64,000 bases of DNA from an uncultured Geobacteraceae bacterium (GCA_903901875.1 CAIUSO010000045.1:40930-104929), one strand, 5' to 3'; positions 8,006 to 18,108 are shown, counted from the stretch's first letter. The notes: generated by a model from the letters alone, not told the origin. Numbers and translations: made by a program.

Positions 8006-8572
8006 ATGGGTAAATCTATATTAATTTGCGATGATGAACCGCTCATCAGGACCAGCCTGAAAAGTATGCTGGTTGATCTTGGCTTTGATGAAATACTGGA
8101 ATGTGGTGACGGAGCAAAGGCGGTAGAGCTGGCACTGGGTTGCTTTCCCGATATGGCCATACTCGATGTTGCCATGCCCGGTATGGATGGTATTACGGCG
8201 GCCGGAGAGATCAAAAAAAAGCTGAAGATCCCGATTATGTTACTGACCAGTGCCTGTGATGGGGCGACAGTAAAACGGGCATCGGCATGCGGGATTGCCG
8301 CTTTTTTAACCAAACCGCTCCGTCAGCAGGATTTGCTTCCAGCCATAGAGATTGCTCTGCATCATGTTGAAGAGGTGGAAGATCTTAAGGAAAAGATCGA
8401 TGATCTGCGTGAATTGATCGAAAACCGGAAAATTATTGAAAAGGCCAAGGGGGTTTTGATGGAAAAAAATCGCTCCAGTGAGGCCGATGCCTACCGCCTT
8501 ATGCAGAAAACGGCAATGGATAAGCGGAAGACGTTGCTACAGGTGGCGACTAAAATTCTCAGCGAAGTCTGA
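8006..8572 (+). CDS. ANTAR-domain response regulator
   Basis: A 188-residue response regulator. The receiver domain (residues 1-120) has the acidic pair in ICDDEP, the phosphoacceptor in MAILDVAMPGMDG, and the lysine in FLTKPL. A coiled-coil linker leads to an ANTAR domain (IENRKIIEKAKGVLMEKN, then DAYRLMQKTAMDKRKTL), which binds paired RNA hairpins and prevents transcription termination. RBS GGAGG. The sigma-54-type promoter upstream suggests nitrogen-related control, as with other ANTAR regulators. The cognate kinase is not in the window. Confidence 0.9.
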   Translation: MGKSILICDDEPLIRTSLKSMLVDLGFDEILECGDGAKAVELALGCFPDMAILDVAMPGMDGITAAGEIKKKLKIPIMLLTSACDGATVKRASACGIAAFLTKPLRQQDLLPAIEIALHHVEEVEDLKEKIDDLRELIENRKIIEKAKGVLMEKNRSSEADAYRLMQKTAMDKRKTLLQVATKILSEV

Positions 8573-8581
8573 ACGAGCGGA

Positions 8582-11500
8582 TTACCCGAGGAGGAATTCA
8601 AAATCTTCACGGGTGAGCCCCGCTCCGCCACCACCGGCACCATCGTCAAGAATCGCCTTATATATCTGCAGTTTCCGGGCCTTTAACGCCATCATTTTTT
8701 CTTCGATGGTATGGCGCATGATGAGGCGCGTGATGGTGACCTGCTCGGTCTGGCCGATACGGTGGGCACGGTCAGATGCCTGGTTTTCAACGGCCGGATT
8801 CCACCAGGGATCCATATGGTAGACGTAGGTGGCCCGGGTAAGGTTGAGCCCCTTTCCCCCCGCCTTAAGACTTATCAGAAAAACCATGGGCTCGGTCGAG
8901 TCCTGAAATGCCTGGACCAGCTTTTTCCGCTGCACGACCGGTGTGGACCCATCGAGACGGAGACAGGAAAAACCGAGCTGCTTCAATCCCCCCTCAATCA
9001 GATCAAGATAGCTGGTGAACTGGGAAAATACCAGTGAGCTATGCCCCTCATCCCGTAGTTCTGCCAGCTGTTCGGCCAGAAATTCCAGCTTGGGCGACCC
9101 ATCGCTTGCCCCCGGTGAGGCCAGTGCCGGGGCGAGGCAGATCTGCCGCAGCCTGAGAATCGCGGTGAGTGCGATTATGCGGGCCTGGGCCGGGGCATGA
9201 CTGGCGTAAGCTGCCTGAACCTGTCCCTTTACCTCTTCCACGGTTCGCTGATAGAATGTGCGTTGTTTTGTGGTCAGCTCAAGGGGGATATCGATCTCGA
9301 TCTTCGGCGGCAGTTCATCGGCGATCAGCTGTTTTGTTCGGCGCAGCACAAAGGGGCGGGTCCGCCCGATCAGGCGTGCCGTACCGGTCGCCCCTTCCCG
9401 GTTGATGGTGCGGTTGAACTCTTCGCGGCTGCCCAGCAGTCCGGGCAAGCAGAGATCCATGATGGCAAAGTATTCTCCCAGATGGTTTTCCACCGGAGTG
9501 CCGGTCAGGGCCAGGGTGAATGCCCCCCGCAGCTTGCGGACGGCATTTGAGGTGGCCGCCTGAAGGTTTTTGACCACCTGGGTTTCGTCAAAAATCAGTA
9601 CGTTGAAGTTCTGCCCGGCCAGAATGTCGCTGTCCCGCTGGACAATGCCATAACTGGTGATGACGATGTCATGATGTTCAAAATCAGACGTACTGCGTGA
9701 CGTGCCGCTGTAGATCATGACCCGGGCGGTCGGCAGAAATCGGGCAAGTTCGGACTCCCAGTTGAACAGAAGAGACGGGGGGGCAACCACCAGGTGGGGG
9801 GCACCGGGAACAGCGGTCGAGGTCAGTTCACCCGAGAGGATTCCGGCAAGCAGGGTTATCCCCTGCACCGTTTTGCCCAACCCCATATCGTCGGCAAGGC
9901 ACGCTCCGAAGCGGTGCTCATACATGAAGGCCAGCCAGTGCCAGGCATCAATCTGGTAGTGGCGCAGTGTGGCCGTGAGGATGCCGGGCACCGGTCTCCC
10001 CTTGATTGATGAAAAATTGAGCAGGTTTTCCAGGATCTGGGCATCCCCTTCGGAGAGTATGACCTGAACTCCATGGTTGCGGAGTTGCAGCCAGTCAAGT
10101 ATCTGAAGTCGTGGTACCCGTACCAGCTCTTTTTCTCCCTTTTTCTTTCGCTTGCCGTGTGATGAGATGGCACCGGCAAACATGGCCAGCACCTGGACGT
10201 TGACGTCGTCCAGCAGCATCAATTTCCCCCCACGTCGCAGGATACCGCTGCCGTCCATGAGGCTGCGCAACTCTTCTTCAGTAAGAATCTCACCATTACA
10301 GCGAATCTCCGGTCTGAGTTCAAACCAGTCAAGGGTGCTTCGGGTGGCATCCAGGGAAAACTCCCACGATGCCATGGCCAGCGGTTCATGGCCAATGCGG
10401 AGTGAAAACGCATGGAGCTGCAAGCGGGTCGTCAGTTGGGGCAGTTCCTTCAGCAGTTTGTCGGTCGCCACCTCCAGTCGCAGGGGATGGGCACCACCGA
10501 CAAACGCTTCCAGGCCAAAGGTGTCATAGAGTATCTTAAGCAGGCGGGCCTGTTCACGGTATTCGTCCCGGAGAAACCGCCAGCCGTCCGGTGTGCCCTG
10601 TGCCACAATGGAGGATTGGTGCCACAGATCGGGCAGTTGGGTAAGAAGCTGCTTGGCCTCCCGCTTGATGGTCCGTTTCAAAAAGTCGGGGGAGGAGGTT
10701 ACGGAACGGATAATGGCATTGCGCCCCGTTGTCCTGGGCTCATCCAGCAGGGCAAATGCGGCATCCAGTACGGCCCGCAGCCGTTTTTTAGTTCTCATTT
10801 GGGCCGATAGGTGGGCCCGCCTCTGGGGATCAAGGAGCCAGAAGGGGTGCGCTGAGAGGTGAACCACCTCATGGTCATAGACGCTGACCGGTTCCAGTAC
10901 GGTGACGGTATCATTGAGGCCGTGGGGGATATCGACCAGGTATGACTGCCTCAGTGGAACCAGGTCATCGGGCTCCCCTGCCGGGGTCAGGAAATAGTGG
11001 GTAGGGGGGTGCTGTTCAAAAGTACCCGGCATAAACCTGATGTCTGCGGTGTTGAAGAGTTGCTGAGATACGCTGAGGGTGTGGCGGTGACTCCAGAGTT
11101 CCAGGCCGAAAAAATCGCCGTTTTCCTGGGGGGCCTCATCGGAGAGTTCATCTCCCCATTCATCGTCCCATTCATCGACTTCCCATGATTCATCTCCCCA
11201 CTCATCGTCGACGTTTTTGCCGGATTCCCGCTCCAATGTGTCAAAAATGCTTTCCCAGCTATTCCAGGCGGCGGGGTCAGTTACCGGTATGATGTGCCCT
11301 GCTTCGATATCAAACAGCATCTGACCATGGAAGATGGCCTGTTCCGGAAGCGGGTTGCCGTCGGCAAAGGTTCGGCTGATCTCAATGGTCGTGTCACGGA
11401 GGGTAAAGACGATTCCGGCGACACAGCTCCGCTCCCCTTCATAGGTGAGCTGAGTCTCAGTGCCATGAATGTCACGGAAAAAAATCGGGTAGATGCCGCC

Positions 11501-11788
11501 GGTGACATGCTGAAACATTTCAAAATAGCGCCGGGTCGACTCGTAGAAATAATGGGAGGCGAGAAAACGTGTCAGGTCGGCAGGAAGGGCATGGGCCGTC
11601 CAGCCGTAGACCGACTCGGAACCCCGCTGTATGGAACCACGGATACCACCACCGTAGCCGCTTGGTTCAAGCAGCAGTCGATAGGGGTTCAGGGTTGCAA
11701 CTGGCTGTTTTCGAGCAGGTTTCCCCGCAGATGTCATCTTCTGGAGATGCGGTTGATTTATTTCTTTGTGGCCAGACGATGGTTTCAT
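8582..11788 (-). CDS. SNF2/Swi2-family DEAD/DEAH-box ATPase
   Basis: A large (about 1068-residue) SNF2-type DNA translocase. The C-terminal half holds the two RecA-like lobes: Walker A DDMGLGKTVQ, motif II DETQ, TGTPVENHLGEYFAIMD, and the second lobe GGKGLNLTRA, MDPWWNPAVENQASDRAHR and IGQ. The N-terminal half is the long bacterial SNF2-associated region, with an unusually acidic segment around residues 200-215 (DDEWGDESWEVDEWDDEWGD). ATG 11788 is preferred; the frame continues to a TTG at 11824. Its role is probably chromatin remodelling or repair and cannot be narrowed. It converges on the ANTAR gene and diverges from mtnA. Confidence 0.88.
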   Translation of the reverse strand: MKPSSGHKEINQPHLQKMTSAGKPARKQPVATLNPYRLLLEPSGYGGGIRGSIQRGSESVYGWTAHALPADLTRFLASHYFYESTRRYFEMFQHVTGGIYPIFFRDIHGTETQLTYEGERSCVAGIVFTLRDTTIEISRTFADGNPLPEQAIFHGQMLFDIEAGHIIPVTDPAAWNSWESIFDTLERESGKNVDDEWGDESWEVDEWDDEWGDELSDEAPQENGDFFGLELWSHRHTLSVSQQLFNTADIRFMPGTFEQHPPTHYFLTPAGEPDDLVPLRQSYLVDIPHGLNDTVTVLEPVSVYDHEVVHLSAHPFWLLDPQRRAHLSAQMRTKKRLRAVLDAAFALLDEPRTTGRNAIIRSVTSSPDFLKRTIKREAKQLLTQLPDLWHQSSIVAQGTPDGWRFLRDEYREQARLLKILYDTFGLEAFVGGAHPLRLEVATDKLLKELPQLTTRLQLHAFSLRIGHEPLAMASWEFSLDATRSTLDWFELRPEIRCNGEILTEEELRSLMDGSGILRRGGKLMLLDDVNVQVLAMFAGAISSHGKRKKKGEKELVRVPRLQILDWLQLRNHGVQVILSEGDAQILENLLNFSSIKGRPVPGILTATLRHYQIDAWHWLAFMYEHRFGACLADDMGLGKTVQGITLLAGILSGELTSTAVPGAPHLVVAPPSLLFNWESELARFLPTARVMIYSGTSRSTSDFEHHDIVITSYGIVQRDSDILAGQNFNVLIFDETQVVKNLQAATSNAVRKLRGAFTLALTGTPVENHLGEYFAIMDLCLPGLLGSREEFNRTINREGATGTARLIGRTRPFVLRRTKQLIADELPPKIEIDIPLELTTKQRTFYQRTVEEVKGQVQAAYASHAPAQARIIALTAILRLRQICLAPALASPGASDGSPKLEFLAEQLAELRDEGHSSLVFSQFTSYLDLIEGGLKQLGFSCLRLDGSTPVVQRKKLVQAFQDSTEPMVFLISLKAGGKGLNLTRATYVYHMDPWWNPAVENQASDRAHRIGQTEQVTITRLIMRHTIEEKMMALKARKLQIYKAILDDGAGGGGAGLTREDFEFLLG

Positions 11789-11941
11789 GTCTTCTTTATA
11801 GCAGGAAGTCAGAATGTGCGGCAAGAAGAAAGCCGATGAAAGAAGTTTGATAAAGACATCCCTGTTGTGAAAATATGTAAATCATGGCATCGTATGACCA
11901 CACGGATTACCGACCAGATTATATCTGAAAAGGAGTTCCCC

Positions 11942-12982
11942 ATGTCTTTTCGCACTATTGAGTGGCTCGACGATAAAGTTATCATGATTGACCAGACCCG
12001 TTTGCCGGCTGAAGAGGTCTATAACAGCTATGGTGACTTTCAATCGGTGGCAGAGGCGATCAAGGGGATGGTCATTCGGGGGGCTCCCGCCATTGGCGTG
12101 GCAGCGGCCATGGGGGTGGCACTGGGGGCCCAGGCCATCATAGCCGATACCCACGAATCGTTTTTCCGGCAACTTGACAACGTGTGCGATGTGCTGGGAC
12201 GAACCCGCCCCACGGCCGTCAATCTTTTCTGGGGATTGGAGCGGATGAAGGGGGTGGCGGAGAGTCACCGGGGGGAATCTCTCGCGATCATCCGTGCCGC
12301 CCTCAAACAGGAGGCCATACGTATTGAACGGGACGATCAGACCATCTGCCGGAATATCGGCAAGTGGGGTGCCACCCTGATTCCCGATGGTGCCACGGTG
12401 CTCACCCACTGCAATGCCGGGGGGTTGGCAACGGCCGGCTATGGCACCGCCCTTGGCGTCATACGTGCCGCCCACGAAGGGGGTAAGAAAATCCAGGTGT
12501 TTGCCGATGAAACCCGCCCCTGGCTGCAAGGGGCGCGTTTGACCGCCTGGGAGCTGATGAAGGAGGGTATTCCAACCACGCTTATCTCCGATAATATGGC
12601 AGGTTTTTTCATGAATCGGGGGGAGATAACCTGCTGTGTGGTGGGGGCTGACAGGATTGCGGCCAACGGCGATACTGCCAACAAGATCGGTACCTATTCG
12701 GTTGCGGTACTGGCTAAAGAAAACAACATCCCCTTTTACGTGGCTGCTCCGGTCTCGACCCTGGATCTGACCCTGGCCGACGGCGGTCAAATTCCCATTG
12801 AAGAGCGGCCCTCCCATGAAGTCACCCACATCAAGGGGGTGTCCATCGGTCCGGTGGGGGTGCGGGTGCGCAATCCCTCCTTCGATGTGACCCCGGCACG
12901 GTACATAACGGCAATCATAACGGAAAACGGCATTGTGACCGGAGATTTTCGCAGTGGCTTGCGGAAGGTGGCGGGGAGCTGA
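11942..12982 (+). CDS. mtnA: S-methyl-5-thioribose-1-phosphate isomerase
   Basis: Methionine-salvage enzyme that isomerises methylthioribose-1-phosphate to methylthioribulose-1-phosphate. Family motifs are clear: [15 protein letters not shown], the catalytic cysteine in [28 protein letters not shown], and the catalytic aspartate in [21 protein letters not shown] 11942 follows AAAAGGAG and gives the usual 346-residue protein; the upstream extension to 11867 is unlikely. It lies 1 bp before glnE, so the two are probably cotranscribed. Confidence 0.95.
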   Translation: MSFRTIEWLDDKVIMIDQTRLPAEEVYNSYGDFQSVAEAIKGMVIRGAPAIGVAAAMGVALGAQAIIADTHESFFRQLDNVCDVLGRTRPTAVNLFWGLERMKGVAESHRGESLAIIRAALKQEAIRIERDDQTICRNIGKWGATLIPDGATVLTHCNAGGLATAGYGTALGVIRAAHEGGKKIQVFADETRPWLQGARLTAWELMKEGIPTTLISDNMAGFFMNRGEITCCVVGADRIAANGDTANKIGTYSVAVLAKENNIPFYVAAPVSTLDLTLADGGQIPIEERPSHEVTHIKGVSIGPVGVRVRNPSFDVTPARYITAIITENGIVTGDFRSGLRKVAGS

Positions 12983-12983
12983 C

Positions 12984-15900
12984 ATGGAGAGAGAACAGTT
13001 TTCCCAGAATTTTATGGGGATCATGGCCATGGCCGATTCGGTGCTGTTGTCCCGTGAATTGGCGGTGTTTCTCGAAGGGAACGGATTTGGGTACGGTAAC
13101 CGGACCGCCACAAACATTCTGCTGCTGAAAGAGATCTGCTCCGGAGAAACCCTTGAGCGGATAGTCACGGATGCCCGGCTCACCCCCTCTCCCGATCAGG
13201 CCCTCAATGCCTTCGAACGCCTTACCGGCGTTATGTCACCGGAAACCATGGCCCGGCTTGCCGAGCGGAAGAAAGGGTTGGCCCAGTGCGTTCTGCTCTG
13301 CGGTTCCTCTCCGTTTCTGGTGAGTTTGATGTACAAGGCCCCCGATATCATTAGCTGGCTCTTTCTGGATAACGGCATCGAGCTGGGGCGTTCTGCCGAA
13401 AACATGCTGGCGGCTGTAGAGGCAACCGTAGGGGACGATACGGATTTTCCCTCTCTGCAGCGGGCCCTTCGCCGTTTCAAGCGACGTGAGATTGTCCGTA
13501 TCGCCGCCCGTGACCTGAACGGACTTGCCCCCCTTGAGGAGGTGATGCGGGAACTTTCCGATCTGGCGTCGTCAACTCTCCAGGTGGCATACCACGTCTG
13601 CCACCGCTGCCTGATTCGGGACCATGGGGTACCCCTGCTGGCAGCAGAGGGGGAGCTGGCCCCCCGGGAAGCGGAGATGACGGTTCTCGGCATGGGGAAG
13701 CTGGGGGGGAGGGAACTGAACTTCTCTTCGGACATCGATATTATCTACTTCTATGAATCTGACCGGGGAGAGACCACCGGCATTGACAATGGTTCCGGGG
13801 GGTATAAGGGGGGGGTCTCGCTCCACGCCTTCTTCAATAAGTTGGGGGAGATGGTCAGTAAGGCCCTGTCACAGATCACCGAGGATGGTTTTGTCTTCCG
13901 GGTTGATGTGGGGCTCCGTCCCGAGGGGAAATCGGGCGATATGGCGGTTTCACTCCGCTCCGCAGAAATTTATTATGAATCGTGGGGGCAGTCATGGGAG
14001 AGGACAGCCATGCTGAAGGCGCGCCCCGTTGCCGGCTCACTGGCCGTGGGGGAACAGCTGCTGAAAATCCTCCAGCCGTTTATTTATCGTAAATACCTTG
14101 ATTACAACCTGATTGAGGATATGAAGCAGATGAAGCAGAAAATTGATGCTTCCCTTGCCCGTTCCCGTGAAGGTGAAATTAATCTCAAGTTGGGGCGGGG
14201 GGGGATTCGGGAAATTGAGTTCTTTATTCAGGCCCTGCAACTGGTGTATGCGGGCAAGAACCCCAAACTGCGGGAACGGAATTCCCTCTGCGCCCTGGAC
14301 ACCCTGCTGGCGGCCGGCCTATTGGGTGAGGATGATCATATTAAACTGCGGGAAGCCTATCGCTTCCTCCGCTCCGTGGAACACCGGATTCAGATGGTGC
14401 AGGAGCGGCAGACCCATAACCTGCCGGGGAAGGAAGAGGAGATGCTGGCCCTGGCCCGGCGGAGCGGCTACCTGCGGAGCAACGGGCTGGAGCGGTTCCG
14501 CGAGGTGCTGAGTGAACATCGTGAACAGGTTTCCTTTATTTATGGCACCCTGTTCCATTGCCATGATGACCCGACTGCGGAAGAGGTCACCCCCCAGGCC
14601 CTCTTTTTGCTGGATCCGAAGGCCGATGCCGATCTGGTCAAGGATATGCTGGCGGAACGGCATTTCGAGGATGTGGACCGGGCCTATGACAACCTGGTCT
14701 CCCTGAGAAAGGGGCCGGTGCGGGGGAATCTGGCGGAGCGGAGTCGGCGTATTCTGGAAAAAATAGCACCGCTCATGGTGCAGGATCTCCTTGAATCTCC
14801 CGATCCGGATCTGGCGTTGACCAACCTGGAGCGGTTCATGGAAACGATCGCCCTCCGGCCATCCTACTATGCATTGCTGGGAGAGAATCGGGCCACCATC
14901 AAGCTGCTGGTCTCCCTGTTCGGCATGTCCGAATTTCTCTCGAAAATACTGATTTCCCACCCGGAACTGCTTGACAGCCTGGTGTCCCGCACCGGTTCCG
15001 CGCTGGCACTGTCAAAGGAAACGATGCTGGAGGAGCTGTCCACCCTTCTTGATCAGAGTGACTACTTTGAAGATCATCTGAATATTTTACGCCGTTATCG
15101 GAATGAACAGTTCCTCCGCATCGGCCTCAACGACATCCATGGCCGCCTGTTGCAGGGGGAAGTGACGACTCAGCTGAGCCTTCTGGGAGAGGTCTGCCTC
15201 ACCGCCGCATATGGACTTGCCGTTTCCGAGCTCAACCGTTTTGGCCACCCCACCTGTCAGACCATGGGAATCCGTTCCGAGGCACATCTGGCCATTATCG
15301 CCATGGGGAAACTGGGCGGGCAGGAACTTAACTACCACTCCGATCTGGATATCATCTTTGTCTATGACCATCAGGGAGACACCGATGGCGAGAAGCAGAT
15401 TTCAAATCATGAATATTTTGCCAAACTGGCCCAGAAAATGATCTCGATCCTGACCATGCAGACACGGGAGGGGTACGTCTACAAGATTGATACCCGCCTG
15501 AGACCGTCGGGCAACGCCGGGCCCCTGGTGACGTCACTGGAGTCCTTCCTCGATTATCACCGCAAAGAGGCCCAGGTTTGGGAACGACAGGCACTTACCA
15601 AGGCACGGGTGGTGCTTGGTGACTCGGCGCTGGCCGGCAAGCTCCATGACGTTATCCGTCACACGGTCTATGGTTCCAGCATTGATGATGAGGGACGGCA
15701 GGAGATTCGTCGGCTCCGCATGCGCATGGAGCACGAACTGGCACGGGAGAAGGATGGCAGCTTCAATATCAAGACCGGGCGGGGGGGGATGGTTGATGTG
15801 GAGTTTGCCGTACAATACCTGCAACTGCGTGAGGGGTACAAACACTCCGAATTGCGCACGGTGAGTACGGTCGTTGCGCTCAAGGAACTGGGCACCCTGG

Positions 15901-16175
15901 GGCTTCTGCCGGAGGGGAACGCCCAGACCCTGCTGGCCGGCTACAAATTTTTGCGCAAGCTGGAAAACCGCCTTCGCATCATTCATGACTATTCGGTAAA
16001 CGATCTTTCCGGTTCCAAAATGTATCTGAACAAACTGGCCCTTCGTCTTGACTATGACCCAAAGCTGAAAAACCCGGGAGCCGCCCTGATCGGCGACTAC
16101 GGCGAGGTAACCGGCAACATCAGGGCGGTATTTGACCGGCTCTTTGTCACGGAGTTGCCCACCGGAAACTCCTGA
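12984..16175 (+). CDS. glnE: Bifunctional glutamine synthetase adenylyltransferase/deadenylase
   Basis: GlnE switches glutamine synthetase off (AMP transfer) and on (deadenylylation) in response to nitrogen signals. The 1063-residue protein has the expected duplicated architecture: an N-terminal nucleotidyltransferase with GMGKLGGRELNFSSDIDI and a C-terminal one with AMGKLGGQELNYHSDLDI, separated by helical linkers containing GRGGIREIEFF and GRGGMVDVEF. ATG 12984 is used because mtnA ends at 12982; the frame extends inside mtnA but that overlap is improbable. The ANTAR regulator nearby is also nitrogen-flavoured, though not in the same unit. Confidence 0.95.
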   Translation: MEREQFSQNFMGIMAMADSVLLSRELAVFLEGNGFGYGNRTATNILLLKEICSGETLERIVTDARLTPSPDQALNAFERLTGVMSPETMARLAERKKGLAQCVLLCGSSPFLVSLMYKAPDIISWLFLDNGIELGRSAENMLAAVEATVGDDTDFPSLQRALRRFKRREIVRIAARDLNGLAPLEEVMRELSDLASSTLQVAYHVCHRCLIRDHGVPLLAAEGELAPREAEMTVLGMGKLGGRELNFSSDIDIIYFYESDRGETTGIDNGSGGYKGGVSLHAFFNKLGEMVSKALSQITEDGFVFRVDVGLRPEGKSGDMAVSLRSAEIYYESWGQSWERTAMLKARPVAGSLAVGEQLLKILQPFIYRKYLDYNLIEDMKQMKQKIDASLARSREGEINLKLGRGGIREIEFFIQALQLVYAGKNPKLRERNSLCALDTLLAAGLLGEDDHIKLREAYRFLRSVEHRIQMVQERQTHNLPGKEEEMLALARRSGYLRSNGLERFREVLSEHREQVSFIYGTLFHCHDDPTAEEVTPQALFLLDPKADADLVKDMLAERHFEDVDRAYDNLVSLRKGPVRGNLAERSRRILEKIAPLMVQDLLESPDPDLALTNLERFMETIALRPSYYALLGENRATIKLLVSLFGMSEFLSKILISHPELLDSLVSRTGSALALSKETMLEELSTLLDQSDYFEDHLNILRRYRNEQFLRIGLNDIHGRLLQGEVTTQLSLLGEVCLTAAYGLAVSELNRFGHPTCQTMGIRSEAHLAIIAMGKLGGQELNYHSDLDIIFVYDHQGDTDGEKQISNHEYFAKLAQKMISILTMQTREGYVYKIDTRLRPSGNAGPLVTSLESFLDYHRKEAQVWERQALTKARVVLGDSALAGKLHDVIRHTVYGSSIDDEGRQEIRRLRMRMEHELAREKDGSFNIKTGRGGMVDVEFAVQYLQLREGYKHSELRTVSTVVALKELGTLGLLPEGNAQTLLAGYKFLRKLENRLRIIHDYSVNDLSGSKMYLNKLALRLDYDPKLKNPGAALIGDYGEVTGNIRAVFDRLFVTELPTGNS

Positions 16176-16209
16176 TTCCCTGTCGCAATCAAGATGGCAC
16201 CACCCGTAG

Positions 16210-16229
16210 GGGCGTATGGCCATACGCCC
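16210..16229. repeat. Perfect palindrome, possible dispersed intergenic repeat or terminator
   Basis: GGCGTATGGCCATACGCC, flanked by GTAGGG and CGCCTTTT, in the gap after glnE. It could fold as a weak terminator for glnE. Short GTAGGGGCG-type palindromes are, as I recall, scattered between genes in related genomes, but no second copy was noticed in this window. Confidence 0.4.
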
Positions 16230-16276
16230 GCCTTTTGGTGCTCACCCAATCGGTGCCGACACCAGTGCCCAAAATA

Positions 16277-16453
16277 TCACAGCGGGGTGATCGGTTCCTC
16301 CCACACGTACCCGCAAATCGGGCAGATGCCTTGCCCCGTGGCATAATACTCCTCGCCGCATGCGGGGCAGGTAACATTGGGCTGGTGGCCGCACAGGGAA
16401 CAGATTGCCCCGTCTTCAAGCCGGTTTCCGCAATAGATGCAGGTTTCTCTCAT
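16277..16453 (-). CDS. Small zinc-ribbon protein (58 residues)
   Basis: An unlisted short gene. ATG at 16453 preceded by an excellent RBS (ATAAGGAGG, 7 bp upstream). The product carries four CxxC knuckles (CIYC, CSLC, CPAC, CPIC), enough for two zinc ribbons or one rubredoxin-like pair, and ends CGYVWEEPITPL. It lies 13 bp downstream of the ketopantoate reductase gene on the same strand and is probably cotranscribed. Function unknown; nucleic-acid or protein binding is the usual role of such ribbons. Confidence 0.75.
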   Translation of the reverse strand: MRETCIYCGNRLEDGAICSLCGHQPNVTCPACGEEYYATGQGICPICGYVWEEPITPL

Positions 16454-16466
16454 GGGTACAACCTCC

Positions 16467-17381
16467 TTATTGCCGTTGTTCCGCCTGTTCCAGCAGGGTG
16501 GCCAGCATCTCCACCCGTGCCATGGCTATTCCCTGCCGCTGGCCGAACTCCAGGGGCGTTCTGAAAATGGCCCCCAGCTCCATCTCTCGTGCCTCTTCCC
16601 GGTCTATCTGCATGGATGGTTTGTAGACCCCCATGTTGTCGGTAAAGGTGAGCATGGTCTCTGCGTACTCTGCCGGAATGGGTGAACGGAGGTTTTGCCC
16701 ATTGGCAGCCTCGATAACCTCTCCCATGATGTCAGCCAGCAGTGTCCTGGTTGCCGGAACTGCCAGCAGGCGGTCCACCGATTGTAGCAAAAGGGCCGAA
16801 AGACCGTTGAACGGGATGTTCCAGACCAGCTTTTCCCAGCGGCTCTTCGTCAGATCATCCGTACTCCGGCAGTCAACGGTACAGTGCCGGAACAGAGCGG
16901 CCAGCGTTTGAACCCTCTCGTCATTCACCCTGACATGTTCCCCCATGACAACACGCCCCGCTCCCAGATGGTGGACACTCCCCGGTCTACCCCGATTGGA
17001 GCAGAGAAAGGCCACACCCCCCAGAATTCGTTCGGCACCAAATAGTTCGGCCAGCGCTTCTTCATTGCCAAGGCCATTTTGCAGGGTGAGAATCTGTGTC
17101 TGGTCATGGAGCAGTGGAGAGATTAATGGTGAAAACATACTGTTGGCACCGGTCTTCAGCCCAACCAGCACCAGATCGACGGTACCGATGTCCGCGGACT
17201 CTCGATAAGCCTTGATCTGCGCCAGATGGAAATCACCGTTGAGTGAGAATACCCGCAGACCGTCTCTGCTGATGGCATCGTAGTCGCTTCGGAGCAGGAA
17301 ATGCACATCTTCCCCACCCCGCTGCAACAGTGCCCCGTAATAGAGGCCCAGTGCCCCTGAACCGACAATAGCAATTTTCAT
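16467..17381 (-). CDS. panE: 2-dehydropantoate 2-reductase (ketopantoate reductase)
   Basis: ApbA/PanE-family NADPH-dependent reductase of 304 residues, for the pantothenate (CoA) pathway. The N-terminal Rossmann motif is KIAIVGSGALGLYYGALL; the segment LTLQNGLGNEEALAELFG and the catalytic lysine in KSRWEKLVWNIPFNGLSALL are characteristic. Family members also act on other 2-keto acids, so the exact substrate is inferred. The zinc-ribbon gene follows closely. Confidence 0.88.
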   Translation of the reverse strand: MKIAIVGSGALGLYYGALLQRGGEDVHFLLRSDYDAISRDGLRVFSLNGDFHLAQIKAYRESADIGTVDLVLVGLKTGANSMFSPLISPLLHDQTQILTLQNGLGNEEALAELFGAERILGGVAFLCSNRGRPGSVHHLGAGRVVMGEHVRVNDERVQTLAALFRHCTVDCRSTDDLTKSRWEKLVWNIPFNGLSALLLQSVDRLLAVPATRTLLADIMGEVIEAANGQNLRSPIPAEYAETMLTFTDNMGVYKPSMQIDREEAREMELGAIFRTPLEFGQRQGIAMARVEMLATLLEQAEQRQ

Positions 17382-17487
17382 GGAAACCTACCTGGCCCTG
17401 GTACTGTTTGATTAGATTGGTATATCGTGAGCTGCCTGGAAATATTCTCGGATACAATCGGTGTGAGGAGAGGTGCCGGATGGGGGG

Positions 17488-17907
17488 TTATCGGGGTGAA
17501 TGGACGTCCTGTTCGGTTGCGGAAATAACCCCACGCTGAATCGTCAGCAGCTTATCAGCACAACGGATATGTTCTTTCAGAACCCCGATTTCATAAAAAG
17601 GTCGCTCGGCACTGTCGGCTTCATAGCCGGCCAGAACATCCTCATAAATATGTATACCCCGTGCAAGCATTTTACAGAGAGTAACCTGTCGATCAAGGGG
17701 GAGCTTGATCTTGCCTGTTTTCCAGTGTGAGACGGTAACTTCAGAAACGGCCAGCTGTGCGGCAATGAACTGATCCGTTGCGTCCAATCGTTCCAGTCCG
17801 GCCAAAACCGGCGGCATGATGAGCATACGTAAATCATCAACCAATTCGTTAAAATCCTTGAGGCTGAGCACAACTTTCAGCCCCTCGGCATCATTGAGGT
17901 ATTTCAT
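17488..17907 (-). CDS. Helix-turn-helix protein, function unknown
   Basis: A 139-residue protein with a phage-repressor-like helix-turn-helix in its middle (QFIAAQLAVSEVTVSHWKTG, about residues 46-65). The rest is helical without an obvious ligand-binding domain. It is probably a DNA-binding regulator, and targets cannot be inferred. ATG 17907 directly follows the stop of the doubtful frame at 17908-18108. Confidence 0.65.
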   Translation of the reverse strand: MKYLNDAEGLKVVLSLKDFNELVDDLRMLIMPPVLAGLERLDATDQFIAAQLAVSEVTVSHWKTGKIKLPLDRQVTLCKMLARGIHIYEDVLAGYEADSAERPFYEIGVLKEHIRCADKLLTIQRGVISATEQDVHSPR

Positions 17908-18108
17908 TCAAATATGGTCCTCCACACGAACTTCATAGTAGTATCTAGCACTGTCAATAGGCAAATACAATAAAAAAGTACCTCGCCGGGCAGTGGGGTA
18001 CTGACGATAAACGGTGACCGGAGCAGCGGGAGAAGGTACTTCCGGTGGTGCATTTTCCGCTGCGGTGCAGAGCGAATTACATGTGAATGATGCAGGAAGC
18101 GCTGTCAA
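17908..18108 (-). CDS. Doubtful 66-residue frame
   Basis: The frame starts inside the SRAP gene and stops immediately before the ATG of the HTH gene. The last third (TFLLYLPIDSARYYYEVRVE) reads like protein, but the N-terminal part is low in complexity and no RBS stands out. It could be a small linking gene or chance. Confidence 0.25.
   Translation of the reverse strand: MTALPASFTCNSLCTAAENAPPEVPSPAAPVTVYRQYPTARRGTFLLYLPIDSARYYYEVRVEDHI

Noticed and set aside
11882..13183. 433-codon reverse-strand frame
   Set aside because: Antisense to mtnA and the start of glnE, with no family pattern and low-complexity composition.
17908..18108. Confident assignment of a 66-residue gene
   Set aside because: It overlaps the SRAP gene, lacks an RBS and has a low-complexity start; kept only as a doubtful entry.
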